Of a stretch of 64,000 nt of DNA, positions 27,178 through 35,968 are shown piece after piece (the stretch's first letter is position 1; every line of letters starts with the position of its first letter). The DNA comes from UBA11400 sp964550435 (GTDB lineage Bacteria > Bacteroidota > Rhodothermia > Balneolales > HLUCCA01), in contig CAZJZI010000008.1 of assembly GCA_964550435.1 (NCBI GenBank), forward strand, positions 6,243 to 70,242. Reading direction: 5' to 3'. The position numbers were made by a program, and so were the translations under genes. The notes below the pieces were generated by a model that had not been told where the DNA came from, did not search any database, and saw nothing but the letters and a program-made list of their open reading frames with translations.

Positions 27178-28581
27178 ATGAGTCAAAAACTTACCTATAT
27201 ACCTGAACCGGAGTTGGTACATGGTAACCACACTTTCGGAAGTATTACCCGATTGGTGGGAGATATCGTAGAAACACCCGCTCCAAAATGGTGGTATGTC
27301 GCATTCGCAGTTTCGAATGCTCTTCTTGGACTTTTGCTTGCCATGCTGGCATACCTTATCTATGAGGGAACCGGTGTTTGGGGATTAAACAATCCAGTTG
27401 GGTGGGGTTGGGCAATCGTCAACTTTGTTTGGTGGGTCGGTATAGGTCACGCCGGAACCCTGATTTCTGCTATCCTTTTCCTGTTTAGACAGGGATGGAG
27501 AACTGCCATCAACCGATTTGCCGAGGCAATGACCATCTTCGCGGTAATGTGTGCTGGTATCTTTCCCGCTGTTCACGTTGGTCGTATCTGGGTAATTTAC
27601 TGGGTATTTCCTATCCCAAACCAAATGCAAATGTGGCCGAACTTCAATTCACCATTACTTTGGGACGTATTCGCTGTAAGTACTTATTTTACAGTTTCAC
27701 TTCTATTTTGGTATGTTGGATTGGTACCTGACTTTGCAACACTTCGTGATCGTGTAAAAAGCAAATTAGGTCGTGTTCTTTACGGTACATTCGCTTTGGG
27801 TTGGACAGGTGGTAACCGTCAATGGCAACACTACGAGAAAGCCTACATGATTTTAGCAGGTCTTGCTACCCCGCTGGTACTTTCTGTTCACACCATTGTA
27901 TCCTTTGACTTTGCTGTATCCATCGTACCCGGATGGCACACCACTATCTTCCCTCCTTACTTTGTTGCCGGTGCAGTTTTCTCTGGTTTTGCAATGGTAA
28001 TGACTCTGATGCTCATCACTCGTAAGATTTACGGTCTTGAAGACATCATGACAATCAATCACGTTGAGAAAATGAATATTATTATCCTGGTGACAGGTAA
28101 CATGGTTGGTTTCGCCTACATTATGGAGTTTTTCATAGCATGGTACGGTGGTGTTGAGTACGAGAAAGCAGCATTCATAAACAGGGCAATGGGGCCCTAT
28201 GCCTGGGCATATTGGACAATGTTCCTCTGTAATGTGATATCACCTCAATTCTTCTGGTCTAAAAAAATGAGGACAAGCATTACCGCATCCTTCATTCTTT
28301 CAATTGTGGTGAACATCGGAATGTGGTTTGAACGGTTTGTTATTACCGTGACGTCACTTGCCCAAGACTTCCTACCATCTTCCTGGGGATACTACAGCCC
28401 AACTTGGGTAGACATCCTAACCTACGTCGGAACCTTTGGACTGTTCTTCACCAACTTCCTGCTTTTCCTTCGCTTCTTGCCCATGGTTGCCATAGCTGAA
28501 ATCAAAATGGTATTACCACAAGCCGACCCTCATTACTATGATGAGGATGGCAACGAGCCAAATGCGAAGAATGCTCACTAA
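27178..28581 (+). CDS. actC: Alternative complex III quinol-binding membrane subunit ActC (NrfD/PsrC family)
   Basis: A 467-residue integral membrane protein with about ten helices of the NrfD/PsrC family. WWVGIGHAGTLISAILFLFR contains the conserved His-Ala-Gly segment near the quinone site, and GNRQWQHYEKAYMILAGLATPLVLSVHT-like sequence is typical of ActC. It is thought to oxidise menaquinol at the periplasmic side. Highly hydrophobic throughout, with short soluble ends. It lies between actB and actD with 26-33 base gaps. Confidence 0.95.
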   Translation: MSQKLTYIPEPELVHGNHTFGSITRLVGDIVETPAPKWWYVAFAVSNALLGLLLAMLAYLIYEGTGVWGLNNPVGWGWAIVNFVWWVGIGHAGTLISAILFLFRQGWRTAINRFAEAMTIFAVMCAGIFPAVHVGRIWVIYWVFPIPNQMQMWPNFNSPLLWDVFAVSTYFTVSLLFWYVGLVPDFATLRDRVKSKLGRVLYGTFALGWTGGNRQWQHYEKAYMILAGLATPLVLSVHTIVSFDFAVSIVPGWHTTIFPPYFVAGAVFSGFAMVMTLMLITRKIYGLEDIMTINHVEKMNIIILVTGNMVGFAYIMEFFIAWYGGVEYEKAAFINRAMGPYAWAYWTMFLCNVISPQFFWSKKMRTSITASFILSIVVNIGMWFERFVITVTSLAQDFLPSSWGYYSPTWVDILTYVGTFGLFFTNFLLFLRFLPMVAIAEIKMVLPQADPHYYDEDGNEPNAKNAH

Positions 28582-28607
28582 TTTTTGAAACGCTAACATC
28601 CCAAAAG

Positions 28608-29153
28608 ATGAAAGATCAACAAAATAAATCAACCTTCGGTATCCTCGCGGAATTCAAAAATCCGGGTCACCTCATGAAGGCAGCCAAACTTACCAACAAG
28701 GCTGGATATACCAAATTTGATTGCCACAGCTCCTTTCCAATACACGGAATGGATGATGCAATGGGTTTGAAACCATCAAAATTAGGATTCATAGTACTAG
28801 GTCACGCCTTACTCGGATTCTTTGGCGGCCTAGCGCTTCAGGCTTGGTCCGCAAGTATTGCTTATCCGGTTAACATCAGTGGAAAACCATTTTTGAACTG
28901 GCCGGCATTTGTCCCTGTTACTTTTGAGTTAACGATTCTTCTGTCCGCTTTTGGTGCAGTATTTGGTATGTTCTTTTTAAACAACATGCCTAAACACCAT
29001 AATCCGTTATTTAACTCAGAAACTTTCAAAAAAACCACTGATGATGGGTTCTTTGTAGTTATTGAGTCATCCGATCCACTCTACAATGAAGAGAAAACCC
29101 GCAGGTTTCTCGAAGATGCAGGTGCGATACACATTGAAACTATCGAAAACTAA
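28608..29153 (+). CDS. actD: Alternative complex III subunit ActD (DUF3341)
   Basis: A 181-residue protein of the DUF3341 family. The N-terminal cytoplasmic part (about residues 1-55, GILAEFKNPGHLMKAAK, YTKFDCHSSFPIHGMDDAMG) is followed by two membrane helices (about 62-85 and 100-128) and a C-terminal domain ending LEDAGAIHIETIEN. This is the usual ActD layout. Its precise role in the complex is structural; no redox site is seen. Confidence 0.94.
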   Translation: MKDQQNKSTFGILAEFKNPGHLMKAAKLTNKAGYTKFDCHSSFPIHGMDDAMGLKPSKLGFIVLGHALLGFFGGLALQAWSASIAYPVNISGKPFLNWPAFVPVTFELTILLSAFGAVFGMFFLNNMPKHHNPLFNSETFKKTTDDGFFVVIESSDPLYNEEKTRRFLEDAGAIHIETIEN

Positions 29154-29179
29154 ATCGAAGTACTGATAAACAACGTTCT

Positions 29180-29818
29180 ATGTCTATTTCAAGAACAATA
29201 ATGGCTATCACACTGACAGCAGCTCTCACTGGATGTCAAGGTATGCCGTCTGAAAAACCACCTGTTCACGTCAATCCGAACATGGACTGGCAGGATCGAT
29301 TTAATGCACAGGAAGTAAATCCATTCTTTGATGACAATCGTGCAGACAGGCAGCCTGTTGAAGGTACTGTCAGCCGTGGGGATTTACAGGCTGACCTTGC
29401 ATACTATCAGGGAATCGAAGATAACGGCGATTTTGTTGCTAAGATTCCGGCAACTGTATCAGCCGAGATGATCATGCGTGGAAAAGAACGATTCAAAATT
29501 TACTGCAGTATGTGTCACGGTGGAACAGGTGCAGGTAATGGAATCATTACAAACTATGGTATTGTTCCACCGCCCTCCTTTTATGACGAGCGTATCGTAA
29601 ATATGTCGGATGGGGAGATTTACAGTGCAATCTACAATGGTGTAAGAACGATGTCATCATACCGCCATCAAATACCAGTAGAAGACCGCTGGGCAATCGT
29701 TTCATATATTCGTACGCTTCAAAGAAGCCATGCGGTTACTGAACAGGAACTAGCTCGTTTTGGCACTAGTGCCGACCAAATTAGATCAGCTTCAAGCAAC
29801 GAAGCATCAGCTGAATAA
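29180..29818 (+). CDS. actE: Alternative complex III monohaem cytochrome c subunit ActE
   Basis: A 212-residue lipoprotein: the signal ends LTAALTGC, so Cys at about residue 19 should be acylated and anchor it to the membrane. One haem site, CSMCHGGTG, is near residue 109, with a later Met-containing segment (GVRTMSSYRHQIPVEDRWAIV) likely to give the axial ligand. It is the exit haem of ACIII toward the oxidase. ActF follows after 27 bases. Confidence 0.94.
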   Translation: MSISRTIMAITLTAALTGCQGMPSEKPPVHVNPNMDWQDRFNAQEVNPFFDDNRADRQPVEGTVSRGDLQADLAYYQGIEDNGDFVAKIPATVSAEMIMRGKERFKIYCSMCHGGTGAGNGIITNYGIVPPPSFYDERIVNMSDGEIYSAIYNGVRTMSSYRHQIPVEDRWAIVSYIRTLQRSHAVTEQELARFGTSADQIRSASSNEASAE

Positions 29819-29845
29819 GATTATCACCCACTAGCGATAGAATTT

Positions 29846-31030
29846 ATGCATCACGCAAAAATTACAGACAACCTTACTTATCCAGAGCAGGAAAACACGC
29901 ATAAACTGTTTTACGGTGTTGCTGTTGTTGGTGCTTTGGCAAGTGTACTTGGATATTTCAGTAATCCGGACCAATTCTTTTTCTCATACCTAACCAGTTT
30001 TGCTTTCTTTGCAAGTATTACGCTTGGTTGCCTATTCTTTGTGATGATCCATCACATCACCAGGTCTGAATACGGTGTTACGCTACGACGAATTCCTGAA
30101 ACCTTTGCCAAAAACATATATGTCTTTGGTTTTCTGTTTATTCCAATCGTTATAGGTGTCGAGAACTTATATCTATGGACCGATGAAGAGCTACTTGCTA
30201 CCAGTAAGCTCATTGCAGGCAAGACCCCATACCTGAATATTCCATTCTTTATCGCTCGTAATATCCTTTACTTCACCATTTGGGGATATATGGGCTATAA
30301 ACTGTACAAAAACTCTGTCGCAATGGATAAATCAGGCGATTGGGGACTGGAACTTGCTCAGCGCAAGATTGCTGGTCCTGGCTTGTTTATCTTTGGTTTC
30401 ACAGTATCTTTTGCTGCTTTCGACTGGATGATGAGCCTTGATCCGCCATGGTTCTCAACTATGTTTGGTGTGTACTATTTTGCTATGACATTTCAGGTGT
30501 TTTTTGCTGTTACCATCGTAACAGTGTTATTCCTACACAAAAAAGGACTCCTGTTGAATACCATCAGACTTCCACATCTCACTGATATGTCTAGACTGAT
30601 GTTTGGATTCACTGTGTTCTATGCTTATATCGCATTTAGCCAGTATTTCCTTATTTACTATGCAAACATTCCGGAAGAAACACTGTGGTACTACCACAGA
30701 TTGGAAGGAAGTTGGGAAAACTTCACTTGGTTGCTGTTAGTTGGGCGTTTCATCATTCCATTTATCCTGCTTTTACCAGCAGCGGCCAAGTCAAACATGA
30801 AATTGGTTGGTGCAATATCAGTATGGTTGATCATCGTTCACTTTATTGAGCTTCATTGGATCATCATGCCAACAATCCACCATCATGGTATACATTTCCA
30901 CTGGCTTGACATTACAACGCTCCTAGCCATCGGCGGATTGATAATCGGATTGTTCTTCCAACAATTGAAAAAAGAGAATATGGTTGCCAATAACGACCCT
31001 AAGCTCGAAACATCTTTAAATAAGCACTGA
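29846..31030 (+). CDS. actF: Alternative complex III membrane subunit ActF
   Basis: A 394-residue membrane protein with about ten helices, paralogous to ActC (NrfD-like). Marks are ENLYLWTDEELLA, ARNILYFTIWGYMGYKL, FAAFDWMMSLDPPWFSTMFG and YFLIYYANIPEETLWYYHR. ActF lacks the exposed quinone pocket of ActC and may carry a proton path. It ends 14 bases before a small unknown membrane protein that appears to be part of the same transcript. Confidence 0.94.
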   Translation: MHHAKITDNLTYPEQENTHKLFYGVAVVGALASVLGYFSNPDQFFFSYLTSFAFFASITLGCLFFVMIHHITRSEYGVTLRRIPETFAKNIYVFGFLFIPIVIGVENLYLWTDEELLATSKLIAGKTPYLNIPFFIARNILYFTIWGYMGYKLYKNSVAMDKSGDWGLELAQRKIAGPGLFIFGFTVSFAAFDWMMSLDPPWFSTMFGVYYFAMTFQVFFAVTIVTVLFLHKKGLLLNTIRLPHLTDMSRLMFGFTVFYAYIAFSQYFLIYYANIPEETLWYYHRLEGSWENFTWLLLVGRFIIPFILLLPAAAKSNMKLVGAISVWLIIVHFIELHWIIMPTIHHHGIHFHWLDITTLLAIGGLIIGLFFQQLKKENMVANNDPKLETSLNKH

Positions 31031-31044
31031 TTTAACTCAAGACC

Positions 31045-31401
31045 ATGTCAAAAAGTTCTAAAGACCTTAACGAGTTTCTGACCGATAAAGAAAACATTGA
31101 GTCACTTCAATTAGGTGCAACACCCGATAAACTCAATTACAAGAACCTGTTTGGATTAACTCTTGCCGGTATTTTGTTGGTTATTGCATTAGTGTTCTTT
31201 GCATACACCTATTTCAATTATCTCAGTTTCAAACAGACACAAGAAGCAGCTGAGTCAGCCGTTTATTATCAATTGGAGACTCTCATGGGTAATGACGCAG
31301 AAATTTTAAACAACTACGGTGTCGTAGATGCTGATGCGGGAATTTATCGTGTCCCAGTTGACTCCGCCACCACTTTAGTAGTTGAAGATTACCAGAATTA
31401 A
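31045..31401 (+). CDS. Small single-pass membrane protein between actF and sco, unknown
   Basis: A 118-residue product: a charged N-terminus (about residues 1-35), one membrane helix (LFGLTLAGILLVIALVFFAYTYF, about residues 36-58) and a C-terminal tail of about 60 residues ending VDSATTLVVEDYQN. The tail (SAVYYQLETLMGNDAEILNNYG) is unlike any motif I know. Placement inside a tight act-sco-cox run, 14 bases after actF and one base before the sco TTG, makes it a strong candidate for an extra ACIII or oxidase subunit or assembly factor. That is inference from context. Confidence 0.78.
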   Translation: MSKSSKDLNEFLTDKENIESLQLGATPDKLNYKNLFGLTLAGILLVIALVFFAYTYFNYLSFKQTQEAAESAVYYQLETLMGNDAEILNNYGVVDADAGIYRVPVDSATTLVVEDYQN

Positions 31402-31402
31402 T

Positions 31403-32209
31403 TTGAAGATTTTAGTATACATATCGTTCCTATTTCTTATTGTAACCAGCTCCATAGCTCAAGTGTCTGATCTGCCACCAGAGCTACGCGATGTAGGAAT
31501 AGAAGAACGCCTTGGGGATAAAGTTCCTTTAGATGTTACTTTTATCAATGAAAATGGGGAGCAAGTTACACTAGGTGACTATTTCAAGAGTGGTAAGCCT
31601 GTAATTATTACCCCAATTTATTTTGAGTGCCCTATGTTATGTAATCTCATAATAAATGGACTTACAGATGGATTGAAGGAGTTGGATTGGGAACCCGGAA
31701 ATCAGTTTGAAATTGTTACATTCAGTATCGATCCAAATGAGGGGTACGAACTCGCAGCTCAGAAGAAGGAAAGCTACATTAGGCTATTAGGCAATCCGGA
31801 TGCTGCTTCTGGTTGGCACTTCTTGACCACTGATCAGCAGAATATTGACCGTATGACCGATGCACTTGGATTCAAATTCAAGTGGAGCGACGAGGCACAG
31901 GAATTCTTACATGGTTCAGCAATCATGTTTATTAGTCCAAATGGTCAAATCACTCGATATTTGTACGGCATTGAATACCCGCAACTTAGCCTTAGAAACG
32001 CACTTTTTGATGCTGCAGAGGGTAAAATTGGCACGGTAATGGATAAAGTAGTGTTGTACTGCTATACCTATGATCCTGACAGCCGATCTTATGTAGCAAG
32101 TGCCGTAAATATCATGAAGCTTGGTGGATTGGTAACCCTTTTGGGACTCAGTATCTTCTTGGGACTTCTCTGGTTCAGAAAGAATACATCGAAAACAACT
32201 AACGTTTAA
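31403..32209 (+). CDS. SCO1/SenC-family copper chaperone for cytochrome oxidase
   Basis: Starting at the TTG at 31403, one base after the previous stop, gives 268 residues; another TTG 21 bases upstream would overlap that gene. There is no ATG in the right place. An N-terminal helix ends SSIAQ (signal peptide or anchor), followed by a thioredoxin-like SCO domain with copper ligands in YFECPMLCNL (CxxxC) and a distal His in EFLHGSAIMF. A C-terminal helix (LGGLVTLLGLSIFLGLLWF) gives a second anchor. SCO proteins deliver copper to the CuA site of subunit II, and coxB follows after 17 bases. Confidence 0.93.
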   Translation: MKILVYISFLFLIVTSSIAQVSDLPPELRDVGIEERLGDKVPLDVTFINENGEQVTLGDYFKSGKPVIITPIYFECPMLCNLIINGLTDGLKELDWEPGNQFEIVTFSIDPNEGYELAAQKKESYIRLLGNPDAASGWHFLTTDQQNIDRMTDALGFKFKWSDEAQEFLHGSAIMFISPNGQITRYLYGIEYPQLSLRNALFDAAEGKIGTVMDKVVLYCYTYDPDSRSYVASAVNIMKLGGLVTLLGLSIFLGLLWFRKNTSKTTNV

Positions 32210-32226
32210 ATTTAGCATAACTAAAC

Positions 32227-33174
32227 ATGCTGGAGATTATTAATAGATTTATCCTACCCCCTGTCAACTCAACCGTTGCCAGTGATGTAGATGCATTGTT
32301 TACATTCATAAATGTGACCAGTGCCATCCTGTTGCTTGGTATTACAGCAGCAATCATTTATTTCGCTGTAAAATACAAGCGTAAGTCTGAGGATGACGTT
32401 ACCCCGGTTATTAAGCACAATACAGCGCTTGAAGTCACCTGGACCGTTATACCTTTGATTCTGATCCTAATCGTATTCTTTTGGGGTTTCAGAGGTTACG
32501 TCGATATGAGAAATGCACCAGACAATTCGTACGAAGTTTATGTCACTGCTAACTCATTTTTCTGGCAATTTACCCACCCGAATGGAGTGCAGACAACTGG
32601 TGAGTTACATGTTCCGAATGGAAGACCCGTAAAACTTGTAATGCAATCAAGAGATGTGATTCACTCCTTCTTCGTGCCTGATTTCCGAATCAAACAAGAC
32701 GTTCTTCCAGGACGATATACTACAGCTTGGTTTCAGACAAAAAATGCCGGAGAGTCAGTAGTATTCTGTACAGAATACTGTGGAACCGGTCACTCTGATA
32801 TGATGGCCAAAGTTATATCTTTGGAGCCAGCACAGTTCGACGCCTGGCTTGCTGATGCTAAAGCAGAGTCTGAAAAAGAGTTACCACTGGCCGAACTGGG
32901 CCGTCAACTCTATCAACAACAAGGTTGCTTAGGTTGCCATTCTGTTGACGGAAGCGAAATGATAGGACCAACATTTGCAGGCCTTTTCGGAAAAGAAAGA
33001 AACTTCACAGATGGGACCACAGCAGTAGCTGATGAAGAATACTTACGTGAGTCAATTTATGAGCCTAGAAACAAAATAGTTGAAGGATATAATCCAGTTA
33101 TGATTTCATATCAAGGTATTCTTAATGACCAACAAGTCAACGCATTAATCGAATTTATTAAGGAGCAGAATTAA
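32227..33174 (+). CDS. coxB: Cytochrome c oxidase subunit II with fused cytochrome c (caa3 type)
   Basis: A 315-residue protein. Two N-terminal helices lead to a cupredoxin domain with the CuA ligands in CTEYCGTGHSDM (about residues 180-191). A C-terminal class I cytochrome c follows, with CLGCHSVDG near residue 235 and a likely axial Met in NPVMISY. The fused haem domain makes this a caa3 oxidase, which can take electrons directly from ACIII. CoxA begins two bases after its stop. Confidence 0.96.
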   Translation: MLEIINRFILPPVNSTVASDVDALFTFINVTSAILLLGITAAIIYFAVKYKRKSEDDVTPVIKHNTALEVTWTVIPLILILIVFFWGFRGYVDMRNAPDNSYEVYVTANSFFWQFTHPNGVQTTGELHVPNGRPVKLVMQSRDVIHSFFVPDFRIKQDVLPGRYTTAWFQTKNAGESVVFCTEYCGTGHSDMMAKVISLEPAQFDAWLADAKAESEKELPLAELGRQLYQQQGCLGCHSVDGSEMIGPTFAGLFGKERNFTDGTTAVADEEYLRESIYEPRNKIVEGYNPVMISYQGILNDQQVNALIEFIKEQN

Positions 33175-33176
33175 AT

Positions 33177-34871
33177 ATGGCAACTACTGCTGCAAAAGAA
33201 GTAAAAATCAAAGAGTTTCCGGTAGATGAAAATCCACCAAAAAACTATCTGAACGTCGAAAAAGGTATTAAATCCTGGCTATTTACAATCGATCACAAAC
33301 GAATTGGATTGATGTACCTGGCCTCTGTAGTACTGTTCTTCGCCGTTGGTGGATTTCTGGCCTTAACCCTTCGACTTGAACTTTGGGAACCTGCCAGAAC
33401 CTTCATGGATGCAGACACTTACAACCGAATATTCACACTCCACGGAGCTGTGATGGTGTTTTTGTTTATTATCCCATCTATTCCAGCTGCACTTGGTAAC
33501 ATCTTCTTACCAATAATGCTTGGTGCCAAGGATGTTGCCTTCCCAAGACTTAATTTACTAAGCTTCTGGATTTATGGCATTGGATCGTTATTCACTTTGT
33601 ATTCTATTGCTTACGGAGGAATCGATACCGGTTGGACCTTCTATACACCATATTCAACCACTACCGGTACTGCTGTTATATCTATGACTCTTGGAGTGTT
33701 CATTATTGGATTCTCTTCAATTCTGACTGGTGTTAACTTCATTGTTACGATACATAAAATGCGCGCTCCGGGACAAACATGGGGTAAACTTCCGCTGTTC
33801 ATCTGGAGTTTGTATGCCACGGCAATCATTCAGGTACTTGCAACCCCAGTACTAGCAATCACATTGCTCTTGCTAATTATGGAGCGTACACTTGGTATTG
33901 GTATTTTCGATCCAGCTCTCGGCGGTGATCCAGTACTGTATCAACACTTTTTCTGGTTCTATTCACACCCTGCTGTATATATAATGATCGTTCCAGCCTT
34001 TGGTGTTATTTCCGAATTGATTTCAACGTTCTCCAGAAAAACGATATTTGGCTACTGGGCAATAGCTCTTTCAAGTCTTGCAATTGCCTTCATTGGGTTT
34101 CTTGTCTGGGGCCACCATATGTTCGTTTCCGGACAAAGTGCATTGTCAACAGCTGTTTTCTCGTTCTTAACCTTCTTCGTTGGAATTCCAACAGGTATCA
34201 AGATCCTGAACTGGGTTGCGACCATGTACAAAGGTTCAATTTCTTTGAAGACTCCAATGCTCTACGCACTTATATTTCTGTTTTTGTTCACCATAGGAGG
34301 CGTTACTGGAATCATGCTCGGAGCTATTTCAGTTAACGTACACTTACATGATACGTACTACGTAGTGGCTCACTTCCACTATGTAATGATGGGTGGTACC
34401 GTGTTCGCTTTCCTTGGTGGGTTACACTACTGGTGGCCAAAAATGACTGGAAAAATGTACAATGAATTCTGGGCTAAAGTCTCGGCAGTCATTTTATTTA
34501 TTGGATTCAATATGACCTTCTTACCACAGTTTATAATGGGAAGCCAGGGAATGCCAAGACGATACTACAACTACGTTGAGCAATTCCAGACTTTGCATCA
34601 ATATTCTACCGTTGGATCCTGGATTCTTGGTGTTGGATTTATAATCATTGCGATATACTTGGTGATTTCAATGAGAAGCAAAGAAAAAGCGCCATCCAAT
34701 CCATGGGGATCAAGATCCCTTGAGTGGATGACTTCTTCTCCTCCAACTCATCACAATTTTGATTACACTCCAGTAGTAGTTCATGGTCCGTATGATTACC
34801 ACCAACCTATCAACGAATTCCGTTTAGGTATTGAAGGTTCTGATCATCCACATGACGAGCATAAAGCCTGA
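33177..34871 (+). CDS. coxA: Cytochrome c oxidase subunit I
   Basis: A 564-residue haem-copper oxidase core with about 12-13 helices. Conserved sites: FTLHGAVMVFLFIIP (low-spin haem His), the CuB/cross-linked region at FWFYSHPAVYIMIVPAFG, WGHHMFVSG, and the late HDTYYVVAHFHYVMMGG with haem a3 and haem a His ligands. Tyr262-Ser263 precede HPAV where the A1 type has Glu, so this is an A2-type (YSHPXV) oxidase. The soluble C-terminus is rich in His and acidic residues. It pumps protons while reducing oxygen to water. Confidence 0.97.
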   Translation: MATTAAKEVKIKEFPVDENPPKNYLNVEKGIKSWLFTIDHKRIGLMYLASVVLFFAVGGFLALTLRLELWEPARTFMDADTYNRIFTLHGAVMVFLFIIPSIPAALGNIFLPIMLGAKDVAFPRLNLLSFWIYGIGSLFTLYSIAYGGIDTGWTFYTPYSTTTGTAVISMTLGVFIIGFSSILTGVNFIVTIHKMRAPGQTWGKLPLFIWSLYATAIIQVLATPVLAITLLLLIMERTLGIGIFDPALGGDPVLYQHFFWFYSHPAVYIMIVPAFGVISELISTFSRKTIFGYWAIALSSLAIAFIGFLVWGHHMFVSGQSALSTAVFSFLTFFVGIPTGIKILNWVATMYKGSISLKTPMLYALIFLFLFTIGGVTGIMLGAISVNVHLHDTYYVVAHFHYVMMGGTVFAFLGGLHYWWPKMTGKMYNEFWAKVSAVILFIGFNMTFLPQFIMGSQGMPRRYYNYVEQFQTLHQYSTVGSWILGVGFIIIAIYLVISMRSKEKAPSNPWGSRSLEWMTSSPPTHHNFDYTPVVVHGPYDYHQPINEFRLGIEGSDHPHDEHKA

Positions 34872-34913
34872 TACCAACAAAATCAGTTAACTAAGCTAAA
34901 TAACTAAGCATTC

Positions 34914-35567
34914 ATGGCCAATTCACATTCAACTCATACAGCAAGTCACGTTGCACATCACTTTGTTGACTCTGAGCAACAGTTTGATTCCGCGAAGTTC
35001 GGCATGTGGGTATTTCTTGTAACGGAAATCCTGTTCTTTGGTGGACTTTTCGTGGCATATATTATCTACCGTGCATGGAATCCGGAATTGTACTTCCTTG
35101 CTGCAAAAGAACTAGATACTTTTATGGGTGGTGTAAACACCCTGGTTCTGATTGGTAGTTCATTGACCATGGCTTTGGCCATACGCTCAGCTCAACTCAA
35201 TCAACAGAGAAACATCATTATATATCTGTTGGTAACTATTGGTCTGGCCATGACTTTTATGGTAATCAAATACTTTGAGTACACGCATAAGTTTGACATG
35301 GGAATCTTTCCCGGTGAATTTTACACGTACGATGGTATCGATCACCCAAAAGCAGCCATTTTCTTCAGTATCTATTATATGATGACTGGATTACATGGTA
35401 TCCACGTTCTTATCGGAGTTGGGCTAATGGTGTATCTACTCATTAAAGTACGTCAGAACACCTACAACTCAGAGTATTACACTCCAATTGAAATCACTGG
35501 CCTTTACTGGCACCTTGTAGATATCATCTGGATATTCCTATTCCCACTGTTATATCTAATCGACTAA
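34914..35567 (+). CDS. coxC: Cytochrome c oxidase subunit III
   Basis: A 217-residue membrane protein of the subunit III family with five helices. Typical segments are FGMWVFLVTEILFFGGLFVAY, the MGGVNTLVLIGSSLTMALA helix, YYMMTGLHGIHVLIGVGLM and GLYWHLVDIIWIFLFPLLYL. A His-rich N-terminus (about residues 3-16) is unusual but of unknown meaning. It stabilises the core subunit and is followed 13 bases later by subunit IV. Confidence 0.95.
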   Translation: MANSHSTHTASHVAHHFVDSEQQFDSAKFGMWVFLVTEILFFGGLFVAYIIYRAWNPELYFLAAKELDTFMGGVNTLVLIGSSLTMALAIRSAQLNQQRNIIIYLLVTIGLAMTFMVIKYFEYTHKFDMGIFPGEFYTYDGIDHPKAAIFFSIYYMMTGLHGIHVLIGVGLMVYLLIKVRQNTYNSEYYTPIEITGLYWHLVDIIWIFLFPLLYLID

Positions 35568-35580
35568 GAGGTAAGTAATC

Positions 35581-35883
35581 ATGAGTGGACACCACATTAT
35601 TTCAATGAAATATTTACTGGGTACGGCTTTTACACTGCTGATACTCACAATTTTGACTGTAGCAGTATACTACATTCACATTCCTGAACCATTTAATATC
35701 ATCGTTGCTATTGCAATTGCTATAGTTAAAGCAACTGTGGTAGCAGCTTTCTTTATGGGACTGTATTGGGACAAGAAGATCAATACTATAGCCCTTCTCT
35801 TTTCATTTCTATTCTTCATCATCATGGTAGGCATTACGATGCTTGATACCATGTTCAGAGATGATCCATTCTGGATTTACTAA
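35581..35883 (+). CDS. coxD: Cytochrome c oxidase subunit IV (prokaryotic type)
   Basis: A 100-residue protein with three helices, matching the short prokaryotic subunit IV (COX4_pro) by length, position and the middle AIAIVKATVVAAFFMGLYWD segment. It is the last gene of the operon. GAGG ten bases before the ATG is one of the clearer ribosome-site matches in the window. A strong terminator follows within 25 bases. Confidence 0.9.
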   Translation: MSGHHIISMKYLLGTAFTLLILTILTVAVYYIHIPEPFNIIVAIAIAIVKATVVAAFFMGLYWDKKINTIALLFSFLFFIIMVGITMLDTMFRDDPFWIY

Positions 35884-35903
35884 TACCAGATCAATTCTTT
35901 AAT

Positions 35904-35938
35904 GGGGCGGTATCACGAGATATCGCCCCTTTTTTTTG
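35904..35938 (+). terminator. Intrinsic terminator of the act-cox operon
   Basis: GGGGCGGTATC (35904-35914) pairs with GATATCGCCCC (35919-35929) around a four-base loop, with a single G-T wobble, and is followed directly by a run of nine T. It closes the long transcript just after subunit IV. The convergent ctaA gene ends 30 bases further on. Confidence 0.92.
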
Positions 35939-35968
35939 TAATATTTATAGAGATGGTACCTTAGTATG

